A DNA stretch of 43,700 bases, taken from assembly GCA_029259815.1 (NCBI GenBank), contig JAJDEJ010000115.1, positions 1 to 43,700 on the forward strand, written 5' to 3'. The translations under genes and the position numbers were made by a program. Shown one piece after another: positions 31,110-39,490 of the stretch (positions are counted from its first letter, which is position 1; each line of letters opens with the position of its first letter). The notes under the pieces were generated by a model. The model was given only the letters and a program-made list of their open reading frames with translations, was not told where the DNA came from and ran no database searches. Origin of the DNA: Planctomycetaceae bacterium (GTDB lineage Bacteria; Planctomycetota; Planctomycetia; Planctomycetales; Planctomycetaceae).

Positions 31110-31589
31110 GTGTTCTTGAACTGGGCTGTCGGATTGACTCGTAGGTCGTATGGCTTGATCAAGCGTCGGGTGGCGGGGTCAGGAGCGCAGCGGATGGCCC
31201 CGGTGTTTGGACACGAAATGTCAGGGCCATTCCGTTGGTCTGACCCTGCCACCCAACCCGAATTCTTAACATTGATGCTCCACTAAGTCGAATGACTTTA
31301 TCAGGCGAGCGATTCCAGCGATCATGTGAGACGCTTCACATTCGATCATCGGGTTTGACGATTTCGGCGTCGTTGGTGATCCAAACGATAACAAAAAGGA
31401 AATGAATTCATCAGGCCTCCGACGCCGGCGTTGGTTGATGAGCGGAATTTGCAGGAATCCGCCCGGTGCTTGTCTCCTAGGGTTGCCGATGAGGTTGATA
31501 AGGGACGGTGACGGAGTTCCGTTCGTGTTGTCACACGCTGGTGTTTTCGCCACACGGAGTCCATCTTCGCCAATTAGTGAGCCCCAACC
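31110..31589. other. Divergent intergenic stretch with a palindrome
   Basis: 480 bases between fhcA and the large secreted protein gene. It contains the hairpin at 31164-31260 (see separate entry) and no convincing ORF. Promoters for both directions should be here, but no clear boxes were found. Confidence 0.45.
31164..31260. repeat. Palindromic element related to the GGGTGGC...GCCACCC repeats
   Basis: GTCGGGTGGCGGGGTCAGGA faces TCTGACCCTGCCACCCAACC, and GGATGGCCC faces GGGCCATTCC, so the stem spans nearly the whole element with a loop of about 23 nt. Its tip words GGGTGGC and GCCACCC recur in the elements at 27539 and 41707. Confidence 0.65.
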
Positions 31590-34031
31590 ATGCAAGTCTT
31601 TCCCACTCTCTTATCTTCCATCCGCCGATCTCTCCCCCTGCTGTTTGGGGTCGGACTCTTGATGGTATCATGCATTGTCCCGGTCGGATTCGCCGATGAT
31701 GCCGGAGAGCCTGTCGACCAGGAATTGCAGGGGATCATCCCCGATTACATCCCCAACGGAATCACCGAAGGTGACTTTGATGAGTTGAATGGTAACTGGG
31801 CCGAATGGGCCGAGGAGACCGGCGCCCTGGTTACCAACTTTTATTCTTCGGAAGACCAAAGCGTCGTCGGCCGTCGGACGACTCTCGTCGAGTTGAAACG
31901 TCGCATCGAGACGATGAAGCAGGCGTTGTCGGACCCACAGTATCAGGCGATTCATCTTAAGCTGGCTGACTATTACTACCGACTGGCTCCGCGGGTAGCC
32001 ATTCTTGAAGCTTTGTTGGACACCATCGAGATCGATCCGTCAGCAGTTGGCGATGCCAACATTCATGCGACGATCGAGGAAGTGGGGCAGCGCGGCAAGG
32101 CCTTACGTGATCATTTGAATTCGATTCCCGAAGGCGAAGCCTGGTTGCCATACTTCAACTTGCCGGAAGTCATTGCTGCCGCACAGAGTGATGCAGACGT
32201 CGAGCACACACTCGGCTTGATGGAGAAGGTGCGTGTCAAGTTGGCTGAGCGAACGGAGCTGAGCGAAATACATCGAGAGTTCCTCAGCAGCGAGCCGTTC
32301 CTGGCGTTCGAGGATTCATTGTCGCAGACGATGTCCTTTGTCGCGATGCAGAATCCGGAAGGGTATCGCGAGCAGATTCGGGAGTTGGCCGCTGATCTGA
32401 TGGGCGCGATCGAAGACTATGAAGAGGAACCGCTCAGCGAGTACACACGAGCCATCCGAACCTATTACGATGACATTCGCAAGCTCTCACCGGACGGTGG
32501 GGCGCGTCTCACCGAAGCCATGCGGCTTTTCTATCTGAACTACAATCTTCGCTTGATGGTTGACGAGACACTCGCACAGAGCCTGTTCAATGAGAGCCGT
32601 TTTGAGTCCGGGTTCATCAACGAGATGGTCAGCCATGCCAAAGTGACCGGCTGCCAATGGACAAACACTGACGCGTGGATCGACTTCAAGCCCAGTGACT
32701 ACGGCATCCGCTTCAACCTCGGGCTGAAGGGCAACATCCGAGCGAAGACGCAGGGCGAGACGCACGTGGCGACTGTGTATATTGCGGGCCGCCATGGATT
32801 CAGAGGCCACAAAGAAGTTTTGTTCGATGGATATCATTTTCTTTCCAAGCCGGCTTGCGTGAACGTGTTCGCGAGGAACTGTCCGACAGGAGCACAGACG
32901 TGCCTCAGCGGAGTCCCTCTCGTGGGACCGTTCAGTGAGAACATCGCCGTGAAAGAGGCCCGCAAGCAGCTCCCCGAGGCGGACGCTCTGACCCGACGGA
33001 AGATCTACCAGGAAGCCAAACCTCGCTTTGATCGTGAAGCGGCTCAGAACTTCACGAAGGCGGAGCACGAACTGGAGACCAGGGTCAACGGTCCGCTGCG
33101 TGAGCAGGGCCTCTACCCGGATGTTCGCCAATTCACTTCGACCGAAACCGATGCATTGATCCGATCACGGACGATGGAATCCAGCGAGCTGGGCGGGTCA
33201 GCGACCTTCCCGATCCCGCTGTATCCGACACATGGCCTGATGGTGCAGCTCCATGAGTCGTTGCTCAACAATGCTGCTCAGCGTTTCGAACTCGAAGGCA
33301 AGACCTTCACTCCTGAAGAACTACAGTCTTACATGCAGGACAAGCTCGAACGGCTGACCGGGCGAGACGTCGACCTGAAAGGTATCCTGCCTGATCTGTC
33401 CGAGGATGAGGGGACCGAAGACAGCCCCAAGATCGAAACGGTGACATTCCACGAAGAAGATGCTGCCCGCTTTAATATCGAGGGGGGAGCTGTCATTCTG
33501 TACCTGCGAATCGGTCTGAACCTCGAAGGGCGCGAGCCGATTCCTCCGCAGAGCATTCGTGTCGAGTTGTACCCGACTCTGGACGAATCCGGACTTCATG
33601 TCACGCCGGGAGAGACGATTGGAGTCGATGCGATTGACGATGTGGCTCCTGGCGACCGCGTCGAACAGATCGCCCGAGCGAACGTCATGCGAGCAAAGAT
33701 GCAGGATATCTTCGAGCCGACGGATCTCGACACACGGTTCACGTTCGATCTCGATACGAAGCGTCTCACGATGGATCTGACCGACCTCAAGGTGCGAGGC
33801 GGTTGGATCAGCTTCATCCTGACCGACGGCGTGACCGAAGGTGGCCCGGTGGCAGCTGCTCCTGCCCACAAACCGGTCCCGGTGCTGCCCGTCCCCCCGG
33901 CTGGACAACCCGTCCCGGAGCCGTCTCCCGAGCCTGTTCCCGTGATTCAACTGGACAACATTGACGGGGCCTCGCAGAAGGCCGGGAATGTTGCCTCCGG
34001 CCCGGCACTTCCCTCACCGATTCGTCGTTGA
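31590..34031 (+). CDS. Large secreted protein of unknown function
   Basis: 813 residues. A signal peptide is seen (LLFGVGLLMVSCIVPVGFA). The region to residue 250 is helical and contains many acidic residues. A middle segment near 355-430 (SDYGIRFNLGLKGNIRAKTQ, YIAGRHGFRGHKEVLFDGYHF) looks like a beta-rich domain; GRHGFRGHKE is a good search motif. A region around 560-740 has IPLYPTHGLMVQLHESLLNN and ESGLHVTPGETIGVDAIDD. A Pro/Val-rich tail (PVPVLPVPPAGQPVPEPSPE) ends the protein. I recognise no named domain. Planctomycete proteins of this size are often outer-envelope or export factors. It converges with the coiled-coil gene at 34152. Confidence 0.65.
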   Translation: MQVFPTLLSSIRRSLPLLFGVGLLMVSCIVPVGFADDAGEPVDQELQGIIPDYIPNGITEGDFDELNGNWAEWAEETGALVTNFYSSEDQSVVGRRTTLVELKRRIETMKQALSDPQYQAIHLKLADYYYRLAPRVAILEALLDTIEIDPSAVGDANIHATIEEVGQRGKALRDHLNSIPEGEAWLPYFNLPEVIAAAQSDADVEHTLGLMEKVRVKLAERTELSEIHREFLSSEPFLAFEDSLSQTMSFVAMQNPEGYREQIRELAADLMGAIEDYEEEPLSEYTRAIRTYYDDIRKLSPDGGARLTEAMRLFYLNYNLRLMVDETLAQSLFNESRFESGFINEMVSHAKVTGCQWTNTDAWIDFKPSDYGIRFNLGLKGNIRAKTQGETHVATVYIAGRHGFRGHKEVLFDGYHFLSKPACVNVFARNCPTGAQTCLSGVPLVGPFSENIAVKEARKQLPEADALTRRKIYQEAKPRFDREAAQNFTKAEHELETRVNGPLREQGLYPDVRQFTSTETDALIRSRTMESSELGGSATFPIPLYPTHGLMVQLHESLLNNAAQRFELEGKTFTPEELQSYMQDKLERLTGRDVDLKGILPDLSEDEGTEDSPKIETVTFHEEDAARFNIEGGAVILYLRIGLNLEGREPIPPQSIRVELYPTLDESGLHVTPGETIGVDAIDDVAPGDRVEQIARANVMRAKMQDIFEPTDLDTRFTFDLDTKRLTMDLTDLKVRGGWISFILTDGVTEGGPVAAAPAHKPVPVLPVPPAGQPVPEPSPEPVPVIQLDNIDGASQKAGNVASGPALPSPIRR

Positions 34032-34150
34032 GTCTGACGGCGAACGATGTGACGACGAGTCTGGCGGCGAATGATGTGACGAGCACGAACCCGGCTTCCC
34101 TGTGGAGGCCGGGTTTCTTCATTGACTCCACCGACATTGACTCCACCGAC
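34030..34150. repeat. Two short tandem repeats around a terminator hairpin
   Basis: A 27-bp unit, starting GAGTCTGACGGCGAACGATG, is repeated at 34030-34056 and 34057-34083. A 15-bp unit, ATTGACTCCACCGAC, is repeated exactly at 34121-34135 and 34136-34150. Between them is the hairpin ACCCGGCTTCC/GGAGGCCGGGT (34089-34114). Confidence 0.8.
34088..34118. terminator. Hairpin terminator between convergent genes
   Basis: AACCCGGCTTCC and GGAGGCCGGGTT pair with one mismatch and are followed by TCTTC on the plus strand. It stands between the converging genes ending at 34031 and 34152 and would serve the plus-strand gene best. Confidence 0.65.
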
Positions 34151-34151
34151 A

Positions 34152-35912
34152 TCATGCTGCGGCGGAGGGCGTCTCGTCGTCGGGCCGGCCAATCGGGCCT
34201 TCCTCCAGAGACTGCGTATCGCCGGCAGGAGCTGCGGGTGTGCCGAGCGGGTCGAAGGGACATGCGGTCGCGAGCCCGGCTTCCAACTCACCTAAGAGTT
34301 GCCGAATCACCGACTCCGCTTCGAGCTTTTCCTGCAGCCAATGCTCACGAGTGTCGCGCCACTGCGATTCGCGGGAATCGTTCGATTGAACTTCTTCCTG
34401 AAGTAATGCTTCCCGTTGACGGAGTTGGCTTTCTCGCTCGGTAATCCACTCGGAGAACTCCTGTCGCTCCTGACGAAACTCTTCTCGCTGCGACTGGAGC
34501 CTCTCGTGAGTCTCAGCCAGAGTTTGGCGTTGTTCATCAATCGTGTGACGCACCTGCTCGAAGTGCTCGTTGAGAGAGGCTCGTGCCTGTTCGATGCGTT
34601 GCCGTGACGTCTCCTCGCCAAATGTTTGCGAGAGTTGTGCCCAAGACTGTTCAATGCCCAGCCGCATTTCGAGTGTCTCGCGATGCGACTCTTCCAACTC
34701 GTCACGCAATCGATCGAGACGGCTGCGGCGACTGTCAAGATTCTGGGCGTGCAGTGTGAGGAGGTCCTGTTGACGTCGCATGTCCGTCCTGTGCGACTCG
34801 CATTCCTGTTGCCAAGCCAGTCGCTCACCGTCGATTCTCGATGCTTCATCGGCCCGTAACGTCTCGATCGCGCGTCTCGCTTCTGCCAGCAGATCGCGTT
34901 CGCGGTCAAGTGACTCCTCACGGTGTTCCAGGAGGTCCCGGAATCGTCGCAACTGGCCTGCGTGAAGTCTGAGTCGCTCATCAATCTCAATGTGTCTCGC
35001 CTGAGAGGTCTGTTTCTGGTGATCCAACTCCTGCTGTCGCTGTTCAAGAGACCGCCGGAGGTTGTCGAGATGCGACTCATGAAACCGTGTCCGCTTCTCG
35101 ATGTCGACCTCTTGTCGCTTGAGGACATGCTCCCGGTCTTCGAGATCCGCCAGCCGTTGTTGTCGCAGGTCCACGAGTTCACTCGACAGCGCGGCCAGTT
35201 GGTGGTCGTAAGAGACCCGCTCTTCCTCGAAGCTGCGTTGGCACCGCGCCTGCTCCTCGTCCCACCACTGGCGCTTCTCCAGAATCTCAGTTTCCAGAGC
35301 AGCCAGTTCCTGTTCCATCACGGCAGTGCGTGAGACTCGCTCTTTGTCGATGGCCACATCAATGTCAGTGATCGCTGCCAGCCAAAGTTGCTCTTGCTCG
35401 GAGACCTTGCGTTCAAAAGCGGCCCGTTCCTGTGCCAGGACCTCGCGCTCCACCTCCAGCTGGGCGGCTGCTTCCGTCTCGACCCGCTCCTTCTCAGCTT
35501 TCAGCTCGGCCCGCTCACGAGCGAGGAGATCTTTCTGAGCGGTGACATCTTTTTGAGTGGCTACCCACTCATCGATTCTGGCTGCGAACTCCTGCTCGCG
35601 CCGCGTGATAGCTTCTTCTCGTTGACGGAGTTGATCTTCGGACTCCTGAGCAGAGAACCGCAGCCGTCTGCGTTCCTGATCGAGGGCCGAGTATTGCGAG
35701 TTGACGTTCTGCTCGCGTCGGTCCAGCTCAGCCAACTGTGAGCGGAGATGGCCGATGAAGTCGCCCGCTCGTTGAGCCACCTCGCCGTCGGCACCTCGTG
35801 AGGCAGACGAGGGAGAGAGCAGTCCCTCAAGCGACGTCGCGGGATGGCGTGTTACGTCAACAGTCGAATCGGTCGATAGTGACTCGCTGCTCGTCCGAGG
35901 GTCGTCGCTCAT
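34152..35912 (-). CDS. Long coiled-coil protein, unknown
   Basis: 586 residues with AAAGGA about 12 nt ahead of the start. After a Ser/Thr-rich, disordered N-terminus (about 45 residues), almost the whole protein is heptad-rich Glu/Arg/Gln/Leu coiled coil (LRSQLAELDRREQNVNSQYS to EWITERESQLRQREALLQEE). The C-terminus is short and disordered with Pro/Gly. No ATP-binding heads are seen, so it is not an SMC protein. Possibly cytoskeletal or scaffolding; function unknown. It is followed upstream by the thioredoxin gene on the same strand. Confidence 0.75.
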   Translation of the reverse strand: MSDDPRTSSESLSTDSTVDVTRHPATSLEGLLSPSSASRGADGEVAQRAGDFIGHLRSQLAELDRREQNVNSQYSALDQERRRLRFSAQESEDQLRQREEAITRREQEFAARIDEWVATQKDVTAQKDLLARERAELKAEKERVETEAAAQLEVEREVLAQERAAFERKVSEQEQLWLAAITDIDVAIDKERVSRTAVMEQELAALETEILEKRQWWDEEQARCQRSFEEERVSYDHQLAALSSELVDLRQQRLADLEDREHVLKRQEVDIEKRTRFHESHLDNLRRSLEQRQQELDHQKQTSQARHIEIDERLRLHAGQLRRFRDLLEHREESLDRERDLLAEARRAIETLRADEASRIDGERLAWQQECESHRTDMRRQQDLLTLHAQNLDSRRSRLDRLRDELEESHRETLEMRLGIEQSWAQLSQTFGEETSRQRIEQARASLNEHFEQVRHTIDEQRQTLAETHERLQSQREEFRQERQEFSEWITERESQLRQREALLQEEVQSNDSRESQWRDTREHWLQEKLEAESVIRQLLGELEAGLATACPFDPLGTPAAPAGDTQSLEEGPIGRPDDETPSAAA

Positions 35913-36007
35913 TACGGGAATCCTTTCCCAGACTCAATCGCTGGAGCTGTCATGACAGCCGAGGCCGGCCGATCCGTCGGCGCGGCACTGAGACGCTTCA
36001 GACTCAA

Positions 36008-36334
36008 TCAGATGTGCTTATCCAGCAGGGCGGCGAGTTGCTCCTTCGGCTGCAAGCCACTGACTCGCTCGACCACTTCGCCCCCCTTGAAGAGCATCAA
36101 GGTGGGGATCGCACTGATCTGGTGGTCAATCGCGACTTGCCGACTGTCATCCGTGTTCACCTTGCCGACTTGCACCTTGCCCGAGTAATCCTCAGCCAAC
36201 TCATCGATGGTGGGGGCGAGCATTTTGCAGGGACCGCACCACGGAGCCCAGAAGTCGACCAGCACGGGCTGATCAGTGGAGCTGAGTGTTGTTTGAAAAT
36301 TATCGTCGTTCAGTTCCAAAACGTTATCCGACAT
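36008..36334 (-). CDS. trxA: Thioredoxin
   Basis: 108 residues, standard length. The active site WCGPC has Cys33 and Cys36, and the cis-proline loop AIPTLMLF has Pro77. It reduces protein disulfides with electrons from thioredoxin reductase in the cytoplasm. GAGGA lies about 13 nt before the ATG. A consensus promoter sits right upstream (36375-36402), so it is well expressed on its own. The coiled-coil gene lies downstream after a 95-bp gap. Confidence 0.97.
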   Translation of the reverse strand: MSDNVLELNDDNFQTTLSSTDQPVLVDFWAPWCGPCKMLAPTIDELAEDYSGKVQVGKVNTDDSRQVAIDHQISAIPTLMLFKGGEVVERVSGLQPKEQLAALLDKHI

Positions 36335-36374
36335 CGTGTTTCGTCCTCAGTAGAGATTCTTGACAAGGTGGAGA

Positions 36375-36402
36375 ATTATAGGGAAATGGCCATTTGTGTC
36401 AA
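36375..36402 (-). promoter_or_regulatory. Consensus sigma70 promoter of trxA
   Basis: On the minus strand TTGACA (36402-36397), 16 bp, then TATAAT (36380-36375). Both boxes are perfect. The ATG is 41 bp downstream of the -10, a short leader. Confidence 0.8.
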
Positions 36403-36523
36403 CGTGCCTCTGAGGCGACGGAGAGCCGACAAGTCGCTTCTGGGGAAGGGCTTGCGCCAAGCCACCTCGCTGCGGACGACGAGTTCGACACCATCAGAAG
36501 TGTTTTACGACAACAAAGTTGGC

Positions 36524-37741
36524 TCAAACAGGGTGCCCACTCAATTCAAGCACACCGGAGTCGATGAGTTCGTGAGCGATGGAGGAGACCTCCCGACATC
36601 GCTCTCGCAGAGGAACAGAGAGCTGACGAGGATCGAGCGGTTCGAGCATCCTCAACGCGGCCACTGGTCGTTGCAACTGTCGCAAGAGAATCGTCGCTGC
36701 CTGGACACGAACGTCAGTCGAATCCTCATCGAAACGACTCACATATTCACTCAGCAGTGGCACCGCATCTTGCCACAACCCCGCTTGCAGCAGCCCCTGT
36801 GAGAGATCGTGTAGCTCGGCCTTGGCCAGTTGGAAGTCCGGTGTGAGATGTCGGCGATCATTCAATGTCCGCAGCGCGGCTCGCGGCTTGCCTTGAGTGA
36901 GCAGCTCACGAATCCGTTGTTGAGGGGCGCGGCCCGCTCGCAGCCTTGGACGTGACGGATCACTTCCCATTCGTCCGAGCTGGAGCCGCTGGGTGCGTCG
37001 TTGCTTCGCCTGATGACCTTCGACATAGGCCGAGTCGCTGTACTGATAGGGGTCAACCGGTTGATTCGTCTTGCCGGCGATGACAGAGAGGAGGTCCCAA
37101 CCTTCACAATCGACCAGGTCCTGCTTGAGCATCGTGAAGCCAAGGCCGATCCCCAAGAACCCGCCGATCAAATGCAGCACGGCCGATCCGAGATGGAAGC
37201 CGAGCCACCAAGTCGTCAGGACTTCGATCCCCAACAGCAACGAAGAAAACGTGAGTATCGTCACCTCGAAAGTGCCGACATGCATCAATGTGATGATCGG
37301 GAGACAGTAGGCGAAAGTGATTTCATTTTTCGGAGCCCAAAGCAAAGCGATCGCCATCACGCCAAAGATGGCAGCCGACGCCCCCATCGATGCGCCGTGC
37401 AAGTTCTGCAGACAGATTTGCTCAATCGCACAGGCCATGATGCCCAGGCCGAGATAGACGGCGAGGAACTTCTTCCAGCCAATTTTCCCCTCAACAACGA
37501 GTCCGAAGCCCCACAGGAAGAACATGTTCCCCAAGAGATGGAGAAACCCACCGTGGATGAACAGTGACGTCACCCATTGCACTGGGTGAAGTCCGTCGCC
37601 ATAGACAAGCAGGTAGGAGTCGGGCGAGAACAACCCAAACGCTGTCGCGACGTACAAAAGTGTGTTCGCAGCGATCACTGTTACCGTCGCCCACGGAAAG
37701 TGGTAGATCGGTGCGTCCGTGTTGATTGGCAGGACGAACAT
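36524..37741 (-). CDS. Rhomboid-family intramembrane serine protease with a C-terminal tetratricopeptide-like part
   Basis: 405 residues. The GlpG-like core: HLLGN (His68, Asn72), MGASAAIFG with catalytic Ser122 and AVLHLIGGFLG with His190. Six or more membrane helices cover residues 15-200. The serine motif reads GASA instead of the more usual GASG. The remaining 200 residues are soluble, with helix pairs (RIRELLTQGKPRAALRTLND, LHDLSQGLLQAGLWQDAVPL) of the TPR kind. It cleaves membrane proteins within the bilayer; substrate unknown. GGAAG precedes the start. Confidence 0.9.
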   Translation of the reverse strand: MFVLPINTDAPIYHFPWATVTVIAANTLLYVATAFGLFSPDSYLLVYGDGLHPVQWVTSLFIHGGFLHLLGNMFFLWGFGLVVEGKIGWKKFLAVYLGLGIMACAIEQICLQNLHGASMGASAAIFGVMAIALLWAPKNEITFAYCLPIITLMHVGTFEVTILTFSSLLLGIEVLTTWWLGFHLGSAVLHLIGGFLGIGLGFTMLKQDLVDCEGWDLLSVIAGKTNQPVDPYQYSDSAYVEGHQAKQRRTQRLQLGRMGSDPSRPRLRAGRAPQQRIRELLTQGKPRAALRTLNDRRHLTPDFQLAKAELHDLSQGLLQAGLWQDAVPLLSEYVSRFDEDSTDVRVQAATILLRQLQRPVAALRMLEPLDPRQLSVPLRERCREVSSIAHELIDSGVLELSGHPV

Positions 37742-37902
37742 ACGCTTCCACAGATGCGGGAAACGATCGTGTGCCGCCGGTTTGGGAACGATTGAGGGGA
37801 CTCCCTGACAGCACGTCTTCTTTCAGGATAACCGGAACCGGGGGGAGAATGACAGCCCTTCAAGTGCCTTTTTTCGGCTGCCTGCCTCGATTGCCAACAG
37901 AA

Positions 37903-37933
37903 GAAGCTCGGTTCCTCCGAGGAGCCGGGCTTC
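37903..37933 (-). terminator. Hairpin terminator after the first pilin-like gene
   Basis: GAAGCTCGGTTCCTC and GGAGCCGGGCTTC pair with G-T wobbles. On the minus strand a TTCTTCTG stretch follows. It lies 50 nt after the stop at 37983. Confidence 0.5.
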
Positions 37934-37982
37934 GGTCGAATCGCGAACATGTATGCTCAGCGAGATCGGCCGCTCGGTGACC

Positions 37983-38360
37983 CTACCGTCCGCCGCCGAA
38001 TCCGCCGCCGCCGTAGCCTCCTCCACCGACGCCCCGCTTCGGCCCCTCGCCGACGGGACCGTCGCAGTCGAGGTCACACTGGTTGTTGTCACACTCGTCC
38101 TGAGAGTCGAAGAAGATCGAGCCGCGTGTGTACGCTTTGACGCCGCCGCCGTTGAACTGCGATTTCTTTGAGAATCCTGAGAAGCAATACGATTGATTGA
38201 GATTTCCGATGGCGTCCGCCACGTCGTTGAGTTCCTGCACGACTGCGTGCTGGACTTCGCTGAGCCCGACGATCATGCCAATGACGAGCAGTGTCGCCAC
38301 GAGCACAAGTTCGGCGGAGATGATGAATCCAGATTCATCATGGAGCAGTTGTTGAAGCAT
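37983..38360 (-). CDS. Flp-like pilin with a Gly-rich tail
   Basis: 125 residues from ATG 38360 with GAAGGA in front. Short leader MLQQLLHDESG, then the hydrophobic helix FIISAELVLVATLLVIGMIV with a Glu at position 6, as in type IVb/Flp prepilins (those normally have Glu at position 5). The pilin-like part is LSEVQHAVVQELNDVADAIG, and a Cys pair lies in the later half. The end is GGGGYGGGGFGGGR, a flexible tail. It is the paralogue of the gene at 38903: HDE(S/H)GFII and NLNQSYCFSG match. Other pilus-assembly genes are not in the window. Confidence 0.72.
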   Translation of the reverse strand: MLQQLLHDESGFIISAELVLVATLLVIGMIVGLSEVQHAVVQELNDVADAIGNLNQSYCFSGFSKKSQFNGGGVKAYTRGSIFFDSQDECDNNQCDLDCDGPVGEGPKRGVGGGGYGGGGFGGGR

Positions 38361-38902
38361 GGTGTCAGTTCCTTCAGTAAAAATATTGAGAGGTTTGTTT
38401 CCGGTGTGGGGACTGCGAGTTGAGAACAAACGGTGGGAGGGAAGCCCGCAGGCTACCGCCCCACCGGGATCTCGGAAACACGATGCCTGATTCGGGATCA
38501 GCGAACTCAGGAATGGATGGTGTCTCACGCCATCCCACCGCGATTTCCACAAGGGTTGGGTCCACAGAATTGCCATGTGATCCTCGCGAGTGACCTGCGG
38601 ATTCGAGAGACCCCGCTAGTCAAGGACCGCGCGACCGTACTGATACGGACGATGAGAAGAAACGGCATCTTATGTGCCAAGCGGAAGTGCAGCGTGACAG
38701 GGCAGACCGATTCATCACAAAAGACCGTCATAACCGGCCAGACGGCGAGGGGTTATGACGGTTGTTGAGATTCAGGGGCACGATCGACTCGACTCTGCGA
38801 ACCGGTCGTACCGTTTGTGACACTTAGCAGCTCTGTACAACTTCTGCTCAGATTTGTGAGCGCGACGGTTGTGCTGATGCTTCAGCGGTTGACATCAATC
38901 AC
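38361..38902. other. Intergenic stretch between the two pilin-like genes
   Basis: 542 bases without a convincing gene. It holds the hairpin at 38724-38762 and, next to the first pilin start, AT-rich sequence (AATATTTTTACTG) that may contain its promoter. Confidence 0.45.
38724..38762 (-). terminator. 12-bp hairpin with TTTT downstream of the second pilin-like gene
   Basis: ACCGTCATAACC and GGTTATGACGGT (38724-38735, 38751-38762) pair perfectly with a 15-nt loop. On the minus strand TTTT follows within two bases. It lies about 140 nt after the stop at 38903, so it may end that transcript. Confidence 0.6.
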
Positions 38903-39490
38903 TCAGTGAGCTGCTTCAGCATCCGGGCAATCCTGCTCAGGCGGGCAGTCCTGCGGTGCGAGTGTCGGACCGGGGCCGTCTTCGATGATGGTCGACCCTG
39001 GCGGGCAAGCACGATCAGGACAAGGTAAGCCGTCTGCTGACGGGCAGGGGCCAGTCTCGATCGAATGCTGCTGAATAGTCGCACCAGATCGCGACTCCAG
39101 CACCCGACCACCGTGCGACTCGATCAATGTTCCATCCTCGATAATGCGCGATCCCGACTGAATGGTGGCTCCATAACCATAGTCGAGGCAGCCGATCTCC
39201 ACGTTCTCACGGTACTCGTCGACTGTGTCGAAGAAGGCTGAGCCACGCGTGTAGTTGGAGTGTGCGCCGTTCCGACCCCAGGACCAGCAGCCTCGCATGC
39301 CGCTGTAGGAGTAGGACTGATTCAAAGAGCCGATGGCATCGCCCACGTCCTTCAATTCGGCGACCACAGCCGCCTGCAGGCACTGAATGCCTGTAATCAG
39401 GCCGATCACCAGCAGGGTGGCGATGATCACCAACTCAGTCGTGATGATGAAACCATGCTCATCGTGAAGCAGTTTTTGGAAGAGATTCAT
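38903..39490 (-). CDS. Flp-like pilin with a long Cys/Ser-rich tail
   Basis: 195 residues; AAAGGA precedes the start by about 9 nt. The leader and helix LLHDEHGFIITTELVIIATL and the motif LNQSYSYSG match the paralogue at 37983. Its C-terminal half is different: GSRIIEDGTLIESHGG, ESRSGATIQ and a Cys-Pro rich end (PCPSADGLPCPDRACPPG) with about 7 cysteines. Possibly a minor pilin or an adhesin on the pilus tip (inference). Confidence 0.72.
   Translation of the reverse strand: MNLFQKLLHDEHGFIITTELVIIATLLVIGLITGIQCLQAAVVAELKDVGDAIGSLNQSYSYSGMRGCWSWGRNGAHSNYTRGSAFFDTVDEYRENVEIGCLDYGYGATIQSGSRIIEDGTLIESHGGRVLESRSGATIQQHSIETGPCPSADGLPCPDRACPPGSTIIEDGPGPTLAPQDCPPEQDCPDAEAAH

Noticed and set aside
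38433..38768. Plus-strand frame of 111 residues between the pilin-like genes
   Set aside because: Poor composition, no start signal, and it runs through a hairpin terminator.
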